Shown piece by piece: positions 16,586 to 26,352 of a stretch of DNA of 64,000 nucleotides. A model generated the notes under the pieces. The model was not told where the DNA came from. It did no database searches and was given only the letters and a program-made list of their open reading frames with translations. Position 1 is the stretch's first letter. Every line of letters starts with the position of its first letter. The stretch is from contig JAUIJL010000005.1 of assembly GCA_030431255.1 (NCBI GenBank), positions 341,313-405,312 of the forward strand, given 5' to 3'. The DNA is from Thermoanaerobaculia bacterium (GTDB lineage: Bacteria > Acidobacteriota > Thermoanaerobaculia > Multivoradales > J023). Both the position numbers and the translations under genes were made by a program.

Positions 16586-17855
16586 TCCGGTGCCCGCGCA
16601 CGGCCAGATAGACACCCTGAATGAAAATCGAGCCCTGCAATGCCGTGGCCGCGGAGGCCAAACCGGGTAGATCCCAGGCCACGGCCACCATCAACGCGGC
16701 GATCAACGTCATGAGCAGAATCACCATGGCCTCGTTGACCACATGGGTCCGATGCTCGTGGATCAACACCCCGCGCAGCCAGGCGATCCACACGGCCATC
16801 ACCGGCAGGGGTAGGAAGAGGATCAGCCCCTGCCGGGCTAGGGTCGCGACCCCGGGCGCCGCGTCCTGGAAGCCCACCAGGTAGAGATCGACCAAGGGTG
16901 TCGCCACGAAGAGCAACATGCCGACCCCGTTCACCGACCCCAAGATCCAGACGAATCTTTTCAAGACTTGGAGAGCCCCAGGCTCGTCCGCCAGGGCGAT
17001 GATCACCTCAGGCAACGCCAGGGCCGGCGCGCGAAGCGCCAGACTCGCGTGGAAGACCAACGGCCAGGCAGCCAGCGACAGCTCGGGCATGGCCAGCCGT
17101 GCCAAGGCCCAAGTAACTACCGGCTGGGTGATCAAAGCCAGGAGGGAGGTCCCCGCCAGTGGAAGGTGGAAACGCACCAAGCTCCGATAGGTCAGCGGCT
17201 CCCGCCCTACTGTGATCTTACGCTCCGGCAATCCCTCGATCGCGGGCGCCGCCGCCCAATGGGCATAGATCGCCTCGACCATCACGCCCACCAACAGCGC
17301 GTAGGCGCCCACACATACACCGGGCAGGGGGCTCAGCTTGGCCAGCCCGACTCCGGTTCCGACGGTGGCGACGAGGCGAATCGCCGTGCCCCGGGCCACC
17401 AAGCGGGTTTGCCCCTGACGGATCATGACCCCCTGGAGGAATCGACGCCAAGCAATGGCCGCGGTCCACGGGGTGAGAATCTGAAGCCCGGGTCGAACCC
17501 AGTGGGCGATGTCCGCCGGCGTGGCCAACAAATCCACCACCAAGACATCGAAGAGCGGTGTGAACGCCAGCAACGCGGCGATCACCGTCAGCAGGGCCGC
17601 CACATGCAGGGTGAAACGACGCACCAAGAGGAACGATCCTCGGTCCCGGACCAAAGCGGTCGAGGTCGACAGCAAGCCGATCACCGGGCTTTCGATGGTC
17701 ACCGCCAGGGCCAGGGCAATGCCGAAGGCGGCCAACATGGTCACCTCGTCCGGCAGCCGATTGACCAACGCCGAAAGCAGCGGACCTTCGCTGACCATCA
17801 GCATCCAACTGGCATAGAGCGGTAGCCAGAAGAACAGGACCTTCTTCAGACTCAC
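16560..17855 (-). CDS. Polytopic membrane protein, flippase/ANKH-like
   Basis: A 431-residue protein starting at GTG (17855) with about twelve membrane segments in two halves. It begins with a hydrophobic FFWLPLYASWMLM segment followed by SEGPLLSALVNRLP. That N-terminus and the topology recall the MOP exporter superfamily, in particular bacterial relatives of the ankylosis protein ANKH. I have no motif that fixes the substrate. It starts about 50 bases after the NtrC-type regulator gene on the same strand, so it may be the last gene of that operon. Confidence 0.7.
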   Translation of the reverse strand: MSLKKVLFFWLPLYASWMLMVSEGPLLSALVNRLPDEVTMLAAFGIALALAVTIESPVIGLLSTSTALVRDRGSFLLVRRFTLHVAALLTVIAALLAFTPLFDVLVVDLLATPADIAHWVRPGLQILTPWTAAIAWRRFLQGVMIRQGQTRLVARGTAIRLVATVGTGVGLAKLSPLPGVCVGAYALLVGVMVEAIYAHWAAAPAIEGLPERKITVGREPLTYRSLVRFHLPLAGTSLLALITQPVVTWALARLAMPELSLAAWPLVFHASLALRAPALALPEVIIALADEPGALQVLKRFVWILGSVNGVGMLLFVATPLVDLYLVGFQDAAPGVATLARQGLILFLPLPVMAVWIAWLRGVLIHEHRTHVVNEAMVILLMTLIAALMVAVAWDLPGLASAATALQGSIFIQGVYLAVRGHRIRAAEADG

Positions 17856-17907
17856 CTAACCGATCCTCGGCGCCGTGGAGCTCAACCCGGGAAGTGGCGG
17901 CGGAACC

Positions 17908-19389
17908 TCAGGTCTGATCAAAATCGGACCCCTCCCGGCCGGCCCTTCTCTGGGCCGCGGACTCGCGAAAGTCTGCCGCGTCGAGCCCCAGGCTCCGGAG
18001 CTTCTTCTGTAGGTTCTGGCGGTGCAGATCCGCATCCCGGGCCGCCCGGGAGACGTTGCCGCCGTGGCGGTCCAGGATCTCGGCAAAGAATCGCCGTTCA
18101 AAATCCTCCACCATCTCCACTTTGGCATTCTGAAATCCGGTGCCTTCCGGCCAAGACGGAGCCCGCGTTGGACCCGCCGCGGATGGAGATGCGGTCGTAG
18201 GTCCCACGGCTCGCCCCTCCCCCAGCTCCCGAGGCAAATCCTCCAAGAACACTCGATCGTCGGCGCAAAAGATGGCGGCGCGTTCCATGGCGTTGCGCAG
18301 CTCGCGGACATTGCCCGGCCACGGATAAGCCGACAACGCCGACTCCACGGCCGGGTCCAGCTCTGCCTTGTCCTTGCCCGCCGAAGCCAGGAACGCCCTA
18401 GCGAGCTCGATGACGTCCCGCCCGCGATCCCGCAGCGGCGGCAGGATCAGCTCCACCACCCTCAACCGATAGTAGAGATCCGAGCGGAAGGCGGATTGCT
18501 CGCATAAGGCCTCCAAATCGCGATGGGTCGCCGCCACCACCCGAACTTGGACCTCCACCGGTTTGCCACCGCCCAGAGGCTCCACCACACGTTCCTGGAG
18601 GACCCGCAGCAATTTGGCCTGGGCCGCCAGGGGCATATCGCCGATTTCGTCGAGAAAGAGTGTGCCGCCGTGGGCCTCGCGAAAACGTCCGAGACGGTCG
18701 CGATCGGCCCCGGTGAACGCACCTTTTCGATGGCCGAAGAGCTCGCTTTCGAGCAAGCTTTCGGGCACCGCCGCACAATTCAAGGCGACGAAGGGACCGT
18801 CGGCCACCGGTGAAAGCCGATGGATCTCGCGGGCCACCAGCTCCTTACCCGTGCCGGTCTCACCGCGGATCAATACGCTGGCGTCCGCGGGACCGACCTT
18901 CTCCAAGTCCCGGCGCAGGGCGACCATCGGCGCGGAGCCTCCGAGCAGCTTGCCCGGACCCTGGAGCCGCACCACCTCCTGGCGCAAACGACGGTTCTCC
19001 CTCGCCATGGCGGCCCCGTCGAGGGTGCGCTCCACACACCATCGCAGCTCACCGATGTCGAAGGGTTTGCCCAAGAAGTCCGAGGCTCCGGCACGCACCG
19101 CGTCGACCGCCGTGCGCAGCTGGGAGTCGGCGGTGATCATCACCACCGGTGGCGGAGATTCCCGCTCCATGATCCGGTCGAGGGTGGCGCGACCGTCCAG
19201 GCCGGGCATGCGTAAATCGAGCAACACCAAATCCACGTCCAATGCATCGAGCATCTCGAGACACTCGATCCCGCTCTCACATTCGACAAAAGCGTAACGC
19301 TCGCGCCCCAGCGCTCGGACCATGCCACGCCGAGCCGTGGCCTCGTCGTCACACACCAGAATCCGTTTCGGAATAACGTTCATGGCCAT
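17908..19389 (-). CDS. NtrC-family sigma-54 response regulator
   Basis: A 493-residue regulator. Receiver domain with phosphoacceptor D58 in LVLLDLRMPG; AAA+ domain with Walker A GETGTGKE, an intact GAFTGA motif for sigma-54 contact, Walker B GGTLFLDEIGDMP and the NVRELRN region; C-terminal Fis-type helix-turn-helix (HGGNVSRAARDADLHRQN). When phosphorylated by its kinase it should activate sigma-54 promoters. A fitting promoter lies at 21701, before the divergent membrane protein gene. The kinase stop is 17 bases upstream of this start. ATG at 19389 and 19383 are both possible. Confidence 0.96.
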   Translation of the reverse strand: MAMNVIPKRILVCDDEATARRGMVRALGRERYAFVECESGIECLEMLDALDVDLVLLDLRMPGLDGRATLDRIMERESPPPVVMITADSQLRTAVDAVRAGASDFLGKPFDIGELRWCVERTLDGAAMARENRRLRQEVVRLQGPGKLLGGSAPMVALRRDLEKVGPADASVLIRGETGTGKELVAREIHRLSPVADGPFVALNCAAVPESLLESELFGHRKGAFTGADRDRLGRFREAHGGTLFLDEIGDMPLAAQAKLLRVLQERVVEPLGGGKPVEVQVRVVAATHRDLEALCEQSAFRSDLYYRLRVVELILPPLRDRGRDVIELARAFLASAGKDKAELDPAVESALSAYPWPGNVRELRNAMERAAIFCADDRVFLEDLPRELGEGRAVGPTTASPSAAGPTRAPSWPEGTGFQNAKVEMVEDFERRFFAEILDRHGGNVSRAARDADLHRQNLQKKLRSLGLDAADFRESAAQRRAGREGSDFDQT

Positions 19390-19406
19390 GCCTTACCTTT
19401 GCCCCA

Positions 19407-21542
19407 TCAAATCCGTCCCTGCACCCGAAAGCGTGCGATCCCTTCCTCGATCCGTCCCGAGGCCTCCACCCCGAGCTCTTCCGCCCGGCGAGCGACTAAG
19501 GCGAGACCGAGTCCCGTGCCCCCTTCGGTAACGAAGGGCTCGAACCATTTTTCGACACCCGTCGGTGTCTCGCCCCGAACTGGGTTGGTGACCTCGAAGA
19601 CCCAGGGCCGACCGGATCCGTCCGGATCGAGCCACTCGAGTCGGACCTCCACCCTATCCCCTGGCGGGGTATGGAATACAGCGTTGAGCACCATATTGAA
19701 AATCACGGTTTGCCACGACGCCGTCGAGCCGGCCACGTCTCCGATCTCCTCGATCGTCTCCGCTGCCAGGAGCACCCCGCGCCGTTTCGCGTCGGCTCCG
19801 ATGACATAAACGGCACTGCGCACCAGGGACGCCAAATCACAGCTGGCGGAGGCGTTCGGTCGAGCGATTCCGAGGATTTCCCGGGTGGTTTGATCCAGCC
19901 GATCGATTTGCTCGACGATGGCATCCAAATCCATGACCCCGTCGCCCTCCGGATCCTTCTCCGCCAAATCCTCGCGCAACGTTTGGGCCAACACCTTCAT
20001 CGACGACAGAGGATTCTTCACCTCGTGGGCTAGGGATGCCGCCACCAAACCCAGCAGACCGAGGCGTTCGTGCTCCGCCATGCGCCGCTCTTGCGCCAAG
20101 CGGTTGGCCATCCGCCGCCTGGAAGACATCACCGCCGACAGCTGGCGCAACAACAAGGAGACCGCTTCGAGCTCACCGTCGTCGAGACCCCCTCCCCACG
20201 GAGAGCCGTCGGCCACGGATAGGGCCAAGAGGACCTCCAGCTGACCGTCGATCCAGACTGGAAAGATCGCCTGAAGCTCTTGCAGCGCAAGGGCGGCGGC
20301 CAAACGCCCATCCCCGGGATCCAAACGATGCACAGGACGTCGATTGGGGCGGGAGCCCTCCCCCTTGCTCGCTTCGAAGTGGCGCCAAAAGACCGTCAGC
20401 CCTCGGCTGTCGACGCCTTGAGAATCGGTGTCTCGACCGGCGGAGGGGTTCGACAAAAATCTTGCTTCGACACTGAGCAGGGTCGAAAGCTCGACGGCTG
20501 CGGCGTCCAGCAGCTCCGCCTCCGAGAGCTCGGAGCCGGTCAATCGCTCGACCACGTCTTCGAGATCCGACGGCGAGAGATTCCTGCCCATCAATCGCCG
20601 TAGGGGCTGAAAACGGGCCAAGAGCGCATCGACCACCGGTCGGTAGAGCACGCCGAAGAAGAGGGCCATCAGCAGACCCCAAGCGACCATGCGACGGTAG
20701 AGCCCGAGGTCGACCATGCCCAGGGCCGGCCCGGCAGCCATGACCAAAACCACCAGCACCAACACGCTGAGAAAGTGGCGCAAGGTACGAAACGAGAGAG
20801 AAAGCCGCAGCACGTGGTCTCTTCGAACGAAGACCGCCATCAAGAAACCCGGCAAGAGGAGGGCGGCCATCACCGCCGTGCGGGTGATCAGCTGATGGGG
20901 CTCCGCCTGGGCCCGAGGCACGGACCAAGGCTCGATCCAATACGTGGCACAGAAGAAAATCGCCAGCCCGATGAACACCGCTTGCATGCCCAAGAGCATG
21001 CGCGCCATGGCGCGAGCCGCTTTCATGCGGCCGGCCAGAAACCCCGCGAGCACCGCGCTGATGACCAAATTCACCGTCGCGTGCACCACGACCCAGCCAT
21101 AGGCCCCTCCTGTCGCTTCCGCCAGAACCGGCGATTGGGCCTCCAAGAACCGCTCGGCCGGCAATAAGAACAAACCGAGGGTCGCCCAGCCGGGCAGGAG
21201 CAGCATCCACGGAGCCCGCGCCCCTGTGGTCCTCAGGGCGTAGGCCAAGGTTTGGTGGATCAAGGGGAAGGCGATCAACCACGAAGCCGCCCGCAGCAGA
21301 TCCCAAGCGGTGCCCACCGACGACCTGTCGACCAGCCCTTGGAGCAGGAACATCTGCTCGTCGATGAGGGTCGCCAGGTAGAAGAAAGCGAGGGCCAGAA
21401 GCCCTCCTCGGATGCCGTAGTTGCCCGGCAGCACCGAGGGACGAAAGAGGATCTCTCGCGCCAAATAGCCGTACAGCAAAGCGCCCGCCAAAAACACCAA
21501 GAGGTCCAGGTAGAGAAGAATCTCGCTGAGCATGCCCTGCAT
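19407..21542 (-). CDS. Membrane sensor histidine kinase, partner of the NtrC-type regulator
   Basis: About 711 residues. The N-terminal half has around nine hydrophobic segments, a multi-pass sensor region. A GAF-like cytosolic region (about 330-470) follows, then the phosphoacceptor H506 in LAHEVKNPLSSMK and an ATPase domain with NMVLNAVFHT and GTGLGLALV. The HEVKNP motif is typical of kinases paired with NtrC-like regulators. I chose ATG at 21542, which has GGGGG upstream; ATG at 21533 is an alternative. The signal is unknown; a membrane or envelope cue is likely from the topology and from the PspA gene nearby. Confidence 0.92.
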   Translation of the reverse strand: MQGMLSEILLYLDLLVFLAGALLYGYLAREILFRPSVLPGNYGIRGGLLALAFFYLATLIDEQMFLLQGLVDRSSVGTAWDLLRAASWLIAFPLIHQTLAYALRTTGARAPWMLLLPGWATLGLFLLPAERFLEAQSPVLAEATGGAYGWVVVHATVNLVISAVLAGFLAGRMKAARAMARMLLGMQAVFIGLAIFFCATYWIEPWSVPRAQAEPHQLITRTAVMAALLLPGFLMAVFVRRDHVLRLSLSFRTLRHFLSVLVLVVLVMAAGPALGMVDLGLYRRMVAWGLLMALFFGVLYRPVVDALLARFQPLRRLMGRNLSPSDLEDVVERLTGSELSEAELLDAAAVELSTLLSVEARFLSNPSAGRDTDSQGVDSRGLTVFWRHFEASKGEGSRPNRRPVHRLDPGDGRLAAALALQELQAIFPVWIDGQLEVLLALSVADGSPWGGGLDDGELEAVSLLLRQLSAVMSSRRRMANRLAQERRMAEHERLGLLGLVAASLAHEVKNPLSSMKVLAQTLREDLAEKDPEGDGVMDLDAIVEQIDRLDQTTREILGIARPNASASCDLASLVRSAVYVIGADAKRRGVLLAAETIEEIGDVAGSTASWQTVIFNMVLNAVFHTPPGDRVEVRLEWLDPDGSGRPWVFEVTNPVRGETPTGVEKWFEPFVTEGGTGLGLALVARRAEELGVEASGRIEEGIARFRVQGRI

Positions 21543-21604
21543 TATGCCCCCAGCAGGCCCCTGGATGTGCATCCTGCCGACCGCAGCCGGCTCGCGGCTC
21601 GGCA

Positions 21605-21672
21605 CCACTGAATCTAAAAATATGCACCCCTAATGCTGCGGCGACCGTCTGAGCTAAATCTAAACCACTGAA
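21605..21672. promoter_or_regulatory. Paired motifs, possible activator sites
   Basis: CCACTGAA occurs at 21605-21612 and 21665-21672, exactly 60 bases apart, and AATCTAAA at 21611-21618 and 21657-21664. They lie 30-100 bases upstream of the sigma-54 promoter, where NtrC-type activators bind. The link is positional only. Confidence 0.35.
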
Positions 21673-21700
21673 AAGGAACGCGTTACAAGCCTCTCCATGT

Positions 21701-21716
21701 TGGCACCGAGCTTGCC
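21701..21716 (+). promoter_or_regulatory. Sigma-54 promoter of the large membrane protein gene
   Basis: TGGCAC (21701-21706) and TTGC (21712-21715) match the -24/-12 elements, with the required ten bases between GG and GC. Ten of twelve consensus positions agree. The start point would be near 21727, about 80 bases before the ATG at 21809. The adjacent genes encode an NtrC-type activator and its kinase. Confidence 0.75.
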
Positions 21717-21808
21717 CTAAGTCTTCACAACCCGCAGGTCCGACCCAAGGTATCGCTCCCGGTCCGACTTCACAGCCAGATTCATCGACCCGGCTTAGGA
21801 GACAAGCC

Positions 21809-24800
21809 ATGCCCACCACCAGCATCCCAGCCACTCCATCCAGGGCTCCCGCGAGCTCGATGTCGCCTTATACACCGGCAAGCTCCTCAAACGAAGATCC
21901 CGGCCTAAAATCCGCCAACGGCATTCGCTGGTTGTTGCTCGTCGGCGCTTTGGTGGTGGTCGTCTCGTTGATCCGTTTGGTGGCGAGCCAATGGGGCGTG
22001 CTACCCGAGCCCCTGCAATTCCTCATCCTCTGTGCCGGTGCTCTCGGGATCTACGGCTCCGGAGAAATCGCCGGACGACGGCTGCGTTTGCCGACCGCCG
22101 CCACCGCGCTATTCAGCCTCTTCGCGGTCGCGGCTCCGGTCTTGGCCTGGGGCGCGGCCTATCAAGACCTGGCCCGCGACTTGCCGGGCGCAGCCGCGAC
22201 GATCGGCGGCCTGCTCGCTTTGGGTTGGGCCGCCAAACGGCTGATGCGGCTCGTCTTCGACTACCGGGGATGGACCTTTCCCATTTGTTTCTCGCTGCTG
22301 ATGGTCGCCCTGCCCTTGGCGAGCCTGTGGAGCCCGCCCATCGCCCTGCACGCGGTGTCCCTCGGTTTGCTGCTGGCCTTCGCCTGCCGACACATCAATC
22401 GATTCTTCTTCCATCGCGACCGGATCAGCGGCATCGAACGGCCGGTCCACGGCCTGCCCTTCCTATTCCTGGTCGGGCTGTACCTGGCCAACGTCCTGCA
22501 GCTCGGCGCGGGCATCGCCCACTGGGCAATCGGGCTGGTCTTCGTAGCCCTCGCCCTGGCCGAAGCCGGCGAGGAATATGTGCGCGCTCTGACCCGGGCC
22601 ACGGGCGAGATGCCCAGCCCCTGGCCCACCCGAAGCGTGGGCTTGCTGACCGCCGCCGCCGCCACCGGGGCGATCGCACTCGGGCTGGCGGTCGTCTCCG
22701 GCCAAGCGCTCTCGTGGGTATGGGTGACCGGCAGCTGCTCGGCCTATCTGATCGCCTGGTCCTTCCGCTATCGGCAAGCGTCGTCCTATGCCGTCGCCCT
22801 GCCCCTCGGATTGATCTCCCTCCACACCTTGCCCGCCCTGCTGACGGGCTTGCGCGACCAATGCATTCAGCTCGCCTCCAACTACTTCGAAGTTTCCGGA
22901 TTTGCGGGCACGGCGAGCGCGGCGGCGAGCGGCGAGCTGGCCCTATTGGCGACCCTGGTCGCGGCGGGCGCCTGTCTGCGCTCACCCCGCCTCCAGCCCT
23001 TGACCACTCCACGCATGCTCTCGGTCCACGGCTGGACGACCGCCGCGCTCGCCTGCTGGACCCTGGCGATCACCGCGGTGAGCACCCAAGTCGTGGCGCA
23101 AATCGCTCCGGCGGTCGCCGTGCTGTGCTGGCTGGCCGCCCGGCTGCTCCACCGAGCCGCCCCGTTCTTCCCGGCCCACCTCGGCGTCATGGCCGGTGCT
23201 TACGCTTGGATCGGCCCCCAGCTCGGGCTCGAGCCGTGGTCAACGCCTTTCCTGGTCCTGAATGCGGCCCTTGCCGTGGCCTACAGTTGGGTCTCAAGGA
23301 AGCGATCGACCTCCCTCTCGGCCGCCGCCTGGGTGCTGACCGGGCCCATCGTGGTCGCCGTTGCCTTATCCGGCTCAGGTGTGGTCTCGCTGGGCCTGAC
23401 CGCCTGGACCGTTTTGTGGTCCACGGTCCCCGTGTTGGTGCTCGCCCTGCGGCTGAATCTACCCAAGCTCGCGGCACCGACCACCGTGATCGCGGTGACG
23501 GCCCTGGAGCTGGCGACCTTCTCCAGCCTGGCTGAGCTTTCTTCCGCGGTCGACATCACCGTGACCTTGTTCAACACCGTGCCCTTGCTCAACACCGTGC
23601 TCGCCGTCCTCTTTTGGGGGACGGGCAGGTTTAGCGCGATGTCGACGGGCCCGATGTCGGCGGCCCTTCGATCGATCCTACGAACCGGCTATTTCACCAC
23701 TCTCGCCCTAGGACTATCGGCATTGCCCGCCACCGTGCTCACCGGGGGATGGGCGATGGTTACGTCAGCGGTTTTCTTGATCATCGCGGGCTGTACCCAG
23801 CTCGACGAGGCGCTGATCAGAGCCGACCGTGCCCCAGATCGCCCCCTCCGGACCTCGGCTGCCATGCTCGGCCTGGGCCTGGTTCCCGCGTTGCTCTCGG
23901 CCGCGGCGTTACCCGGTCTTTCTCCCATGGCTTGGATTGCGATCTGGCTAGGGGGGACTTGGGCGCTTCACCGGATCGTGCGCGCTCCTCGATCCATCTA
24001 CCGGCTGGGGCGCCTCTACCGCTCGCGGCCCTCGGCCGTCGCCGCTCTGGAGCCCCTGCTGGAGACGGCTGCCGGACACGCCTATAGCTTGGTGACGATC
24101 CTCGCGGTGATCGCGTGCATCGTCTGGACCGGTCCCTGGGCGCTGGCGATCTCAGCCTTCATGCTGATGGATGCTTGGATGCGACGGTCCGTTGCTTCGC
24201 AAACCGCGAGCTCACCCCGCGAAGCCGACGCCCTACGCCTCGCCGGGCTGCTCTTCGGGCTGCATTGGACCTTCTGGGCTCCGGGGTCGTTCCTGGTGCC
24301 GACCCTTCATGAGCTGGGCCAAGCGCCCGGATTTGCTCTGGCGCGCATGATGCTCGGCCTCGCCCTGTGGCAAGCGCTGAATCGCCGATTGCCCGAGTCG
24401 GCCTGGGCGTCTTGGCTCGACGGCGCGCTACAAGTCGGCGCCGCGATCCTCATGGTCACCAGCTTGCCGGGCTCTTGGGCCGGGGTCGCCACCCTCGGCA
24501 TGGGTCTGTTCTTCGTCGCACGACAGCTGCCGAAGGCTTGGAGGCACGACGATCGCCGCGCTGCCTGGATCGCCCAGGCTTGGTCCATGGCTTGGCTTGG
24601 GAGCTTGAGCCGACTGACCGTTCTCGACATTTCCGCGCCTTGGCTGAGCCTGATCTCGATCGCGGTCGCCTTCCTCTTGCTGGTGGCACGGGAAACTTTG
24701 ATCGCCAGACAACGTCCGGCGGTCGCCGCCACCCTGACCCCGACCGGGGCCGTCCTGGCGCTGATCGGCGCGGGCCTGGGCTCCATGGCCACGGCGCCGT

Positions 24801-25387
24801 GGACGGGTTTCGCGGCTTTGCCCTTGGGTTTAGCCAGCCTCTACTTCGCGTTGCAGGCGAACAGGCGCCTTTGGCTGCCCGCCGCCTCGACCGCGGCCGT
24901 GCTCTTCGTCGGCTGCAGCTTCGAGCTGTTGGTCCTCTTCCCCGGACTGGGCTGGGAGGCTCACCTGATCGGTCCCGGTCTCGCCCTCTTGGCCGGCGCC
25001 ACCGGTCTCGAACGACGCCTAGGCGCTCGAATAAGCCGCTATCTCTTCACGTTGGGGGCCGGCTGCCTCTACGCCGTGCCCGCCCTTGCGCTCATGCGTC
25101 ACCTGAGCTGGGGATCTCTGATCCTGCTCTTGGTGATGTCGGTGGGCTTCGGTGCCTTGAGCTTCCACTTGCGCAGCCGGTCCCTGCTCTTGACCTCCAC
25201 CGGCGCGGTGCTGATCGACCTGGGATTCTTCCTCTTCATGATCAGCACCACTCCGATCTTGCTCTGGGTGCTCGGCGTGGTCTTCGGATTGACCCTGATG
25301 GCCCTCGCCGCGTTCTTGGAAAGCCGCAAAGAGCAAGCCCTTCAACAGGCGCGCCTGTGGAGACAAGAGCTGAAGACTTGGGCCTAA
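21809..25387 (+). CDS. Very large polytopic membrane protein (1192 aa)
   Basis: A 1192-residue protein of which nearly all is hydrophobic: I estimate over 30 membrane segments separated by short Arg-containing turns. A Ser/Pro-rich ~35-residue N-terminus comes before the first segment. Architecture and composition resemble giant DUF2339-like or SCO7613-like proteins, but I could not assign a family. There is no catalytic motif that I recognise. AGGAGA precedes the ATG. It follows a sigma-54 promoter and is divergent from the NtrC regulator/kinase pair, so it is probably their target. It may serve the envelope. Confidence 0.85.
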   Translation: MPTTSIPATPSRAPASSMSPYTPASSSNEDPGLKSANGIRWLLLVGALVVVVSLIRLVASQWGVLPEPLQFLILCAGALGIYGSGEIAGRRLRLPTAATALFSLFAVAAPVLAWGAAYQDLARDLPGAAATIGGLLALGWAAKRLMRLVFDYRGWTFPICFSLLMVALPLASLWSPPIALHAVSLGLLLAFACRHINRFFFHRDRISGIERPVHGLPFLFLVGLYLANVLQLGAGIAHWAIGLVFVALALAEAGEEYVRALTRATGEMPSPWPTRSVGLLTAAAATGAIALGLAVVSGQALSWVWVTGSCSAYLIAWSFRYRQASSYAVALPLGLISLHTLPALLTGLRDQCIQLASNYFEVSGFAGTASAAASGELALLATLVAAGACLRSPRLQPLTTPRMLSVHGWTTAALACWTLAITAVSTQVVAQIAPAVAVLCWLAARLLHRAAPFFPAHLGVMAGAYAWIGPQLGLEPWSTPFLVLNAALAVAYSWVSRKRSTSLSAAAWVLTGPIVVAVALSGSGVVSLGLTAWTVLWSTVPVLVLALRLNLPKLAAPTTVIAVTALELATFSSLAELSSAVDITVTLFNTVPLLNTVLAVLFWGTGRFSAMSTGPMSAALRSILRTGYFTTLALGLSALPATVLTGGWAMVTSAVFLIIAGCTQLDEALIRADRAPDRPLRTSAAMLGLGLVPALLSAAALPGLSPMAWIAIWLGGTWALHRIVRAPRSIYRLGRLYRSRPSAVAALEPLLETAAGHAYSLVTILAVIACIVWTGPWALAISAFMLMDAWMRRSVASQTASSPREADALRLAGLLFGLHWTFWAPGSFLVPTLHELGQAPGFALARMMLGLALWQALNRRLPESAWASWLDGALQVGAAILMVTSLPGSWAGVATLGMGLFFVARQLPKAWRHDDRRAAWIAQAWSMAWLGSLSRLTVLDISAPWLSLISIAVAFLLLVARETLIARQRPAVAATLTPTGAVLALIGAGLGSMATAPWTGFAALPLGLASLYFALQANRRLWLPAASTAAVLFVGCSFELLVLFPGLGWEAHLIGPGLALLAGATGLERRLGARISRYLFTLGAGCLYAVPALALMRHLSWGSLILLLVMSVGFGALSFHLRSRSLLLTSTGAVLIDLGFFLFMISTTPILLWVLGVVFGLTLMALAAFLESRKEQALQQARLWRQELKTWA

Positions 25388-25641
25388 CTAGGTTCCGTCC
25401 AGTTTTGGCGTTTTCGAGGATCCGGAAGGCGCGGCGCGCCGAGCACGGCAGCGAAGCTTGTCTGAGCGACTCACCCGCTGAATCGGCATAAGATCTTCCA
25501 CATCAGCAACTTACAACGGAGAATCAGTGGTGGCGCGAGTTCGTAGCGACGCGCGCAGGGGCGCCGCGCCGCCCCACCGAGAAGGCATTTCTGGACGGAA
25601 TCTAACTAAAAACAAACACTCTCCCGAGAAAGGAAGAACCC

Positions 25642-26352
25642 ATGAATATCGCCCAACGATTCACCCTGATGGTCAAAGGAAACCTCAACGCGGTTTTCGA
25701 CCAGCTCGAAGACCCGGAACGTAGCCTGCACCAGCTGATCCTGGACATGGAAGAACAATTGGAGAGCGCCAAACGGGCCGCGGCCGCGGCCATGGCCAAC
25801 GAGGACCGGCTCCGGGAGCGCATCGCTTTCCAAGAAAGCGAGATCGAGCAATGGAAGACGTCGGCCCGCCGGGCCCTGAAACAAGGCAACGAGGGTGACG
25901 CCCGATCTGCCCTGCGCAAAAGTGCCGAAGCCGAGTCGCTGGCGGCCCGCTTGCGGGAACGCCTGGACGCCCAAACCAGGGATACCGCCGAGGTCCGCGA
26001 GTCTCTGACCCGCTTGCACGAGCGGTTGGGCGACGCCCGGAATCGACTGCAAATCACCCAGGCTCGCATGCGCCAAAGCGAAGCGCGCAAGGCCGCCGGC
26101 TCGGTGATGCGGGGGGTCGAGCGGGCCAATCTCTACGCGGAATTCGACCGGCTCGAGCAGCGGGTCGAGCGTCAAGCTTCGGAAGATCGAGCCTACATCG
26201 CCCTAGACGATGCCCTGAACGGCCACGATCTACGCCGACGATGCGAAAACGCGGCTATTGATGAGCAGGTCGAGGACCAGCTGCACGATTTGCGTCAGCA
26301 ACTCGATGGCTCCACCGATGGCGCCGGCGATGGACAACGTCGGGAAGCCTAA
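25642..26352 (+). CDS. pspA: PspA/IM30 family protein
   Basis: A 236-residue, almost fully helical coiled-coil protein starting MNIAQRFTLMVKGNLNAV, the membrane-binding amphipathic helix typical of PspA / Vipp1. DPERSLHQLILDMEEQL and long Glu/Arg/Lys heptads follow. Such proteins assemble on the inner membrane and counter envelope stress. GAAAGGAAG sets the start. I found no good sigma-54 promoter directly in front, unlike enterobacterial psp operons. The gene overlaps the next small one by 23 bases. Confidence 0.92.
   Translation: MNIAQRFTLMVKGNLNAVFDQLEDPERSLHQLILDMEEQLESAKRAAAAAMANEDRLRERIAFQESEIEQWKTSARRALKQGNEGDARSALRKSAEAESLAARLRERLDAQTRDTAEVRESLTRLHERLGDARNRLQITQARMRQSEARKAAGSVMRGVERANLYAEFDRLEQRVERQASEDRAYIALDDALNGHDLRRRCENAAIDEQVEDQLHDLRQQLDGSTDGAGDGQRREA

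Noticed and set aside
22425-23012. Long open frames antisense to the 1192-residue membrane protein and to other GC-rich genes
   Set aside because: They arise from GC-biased third positions, have Arg/Pro-rich translations and no ribosome sites.
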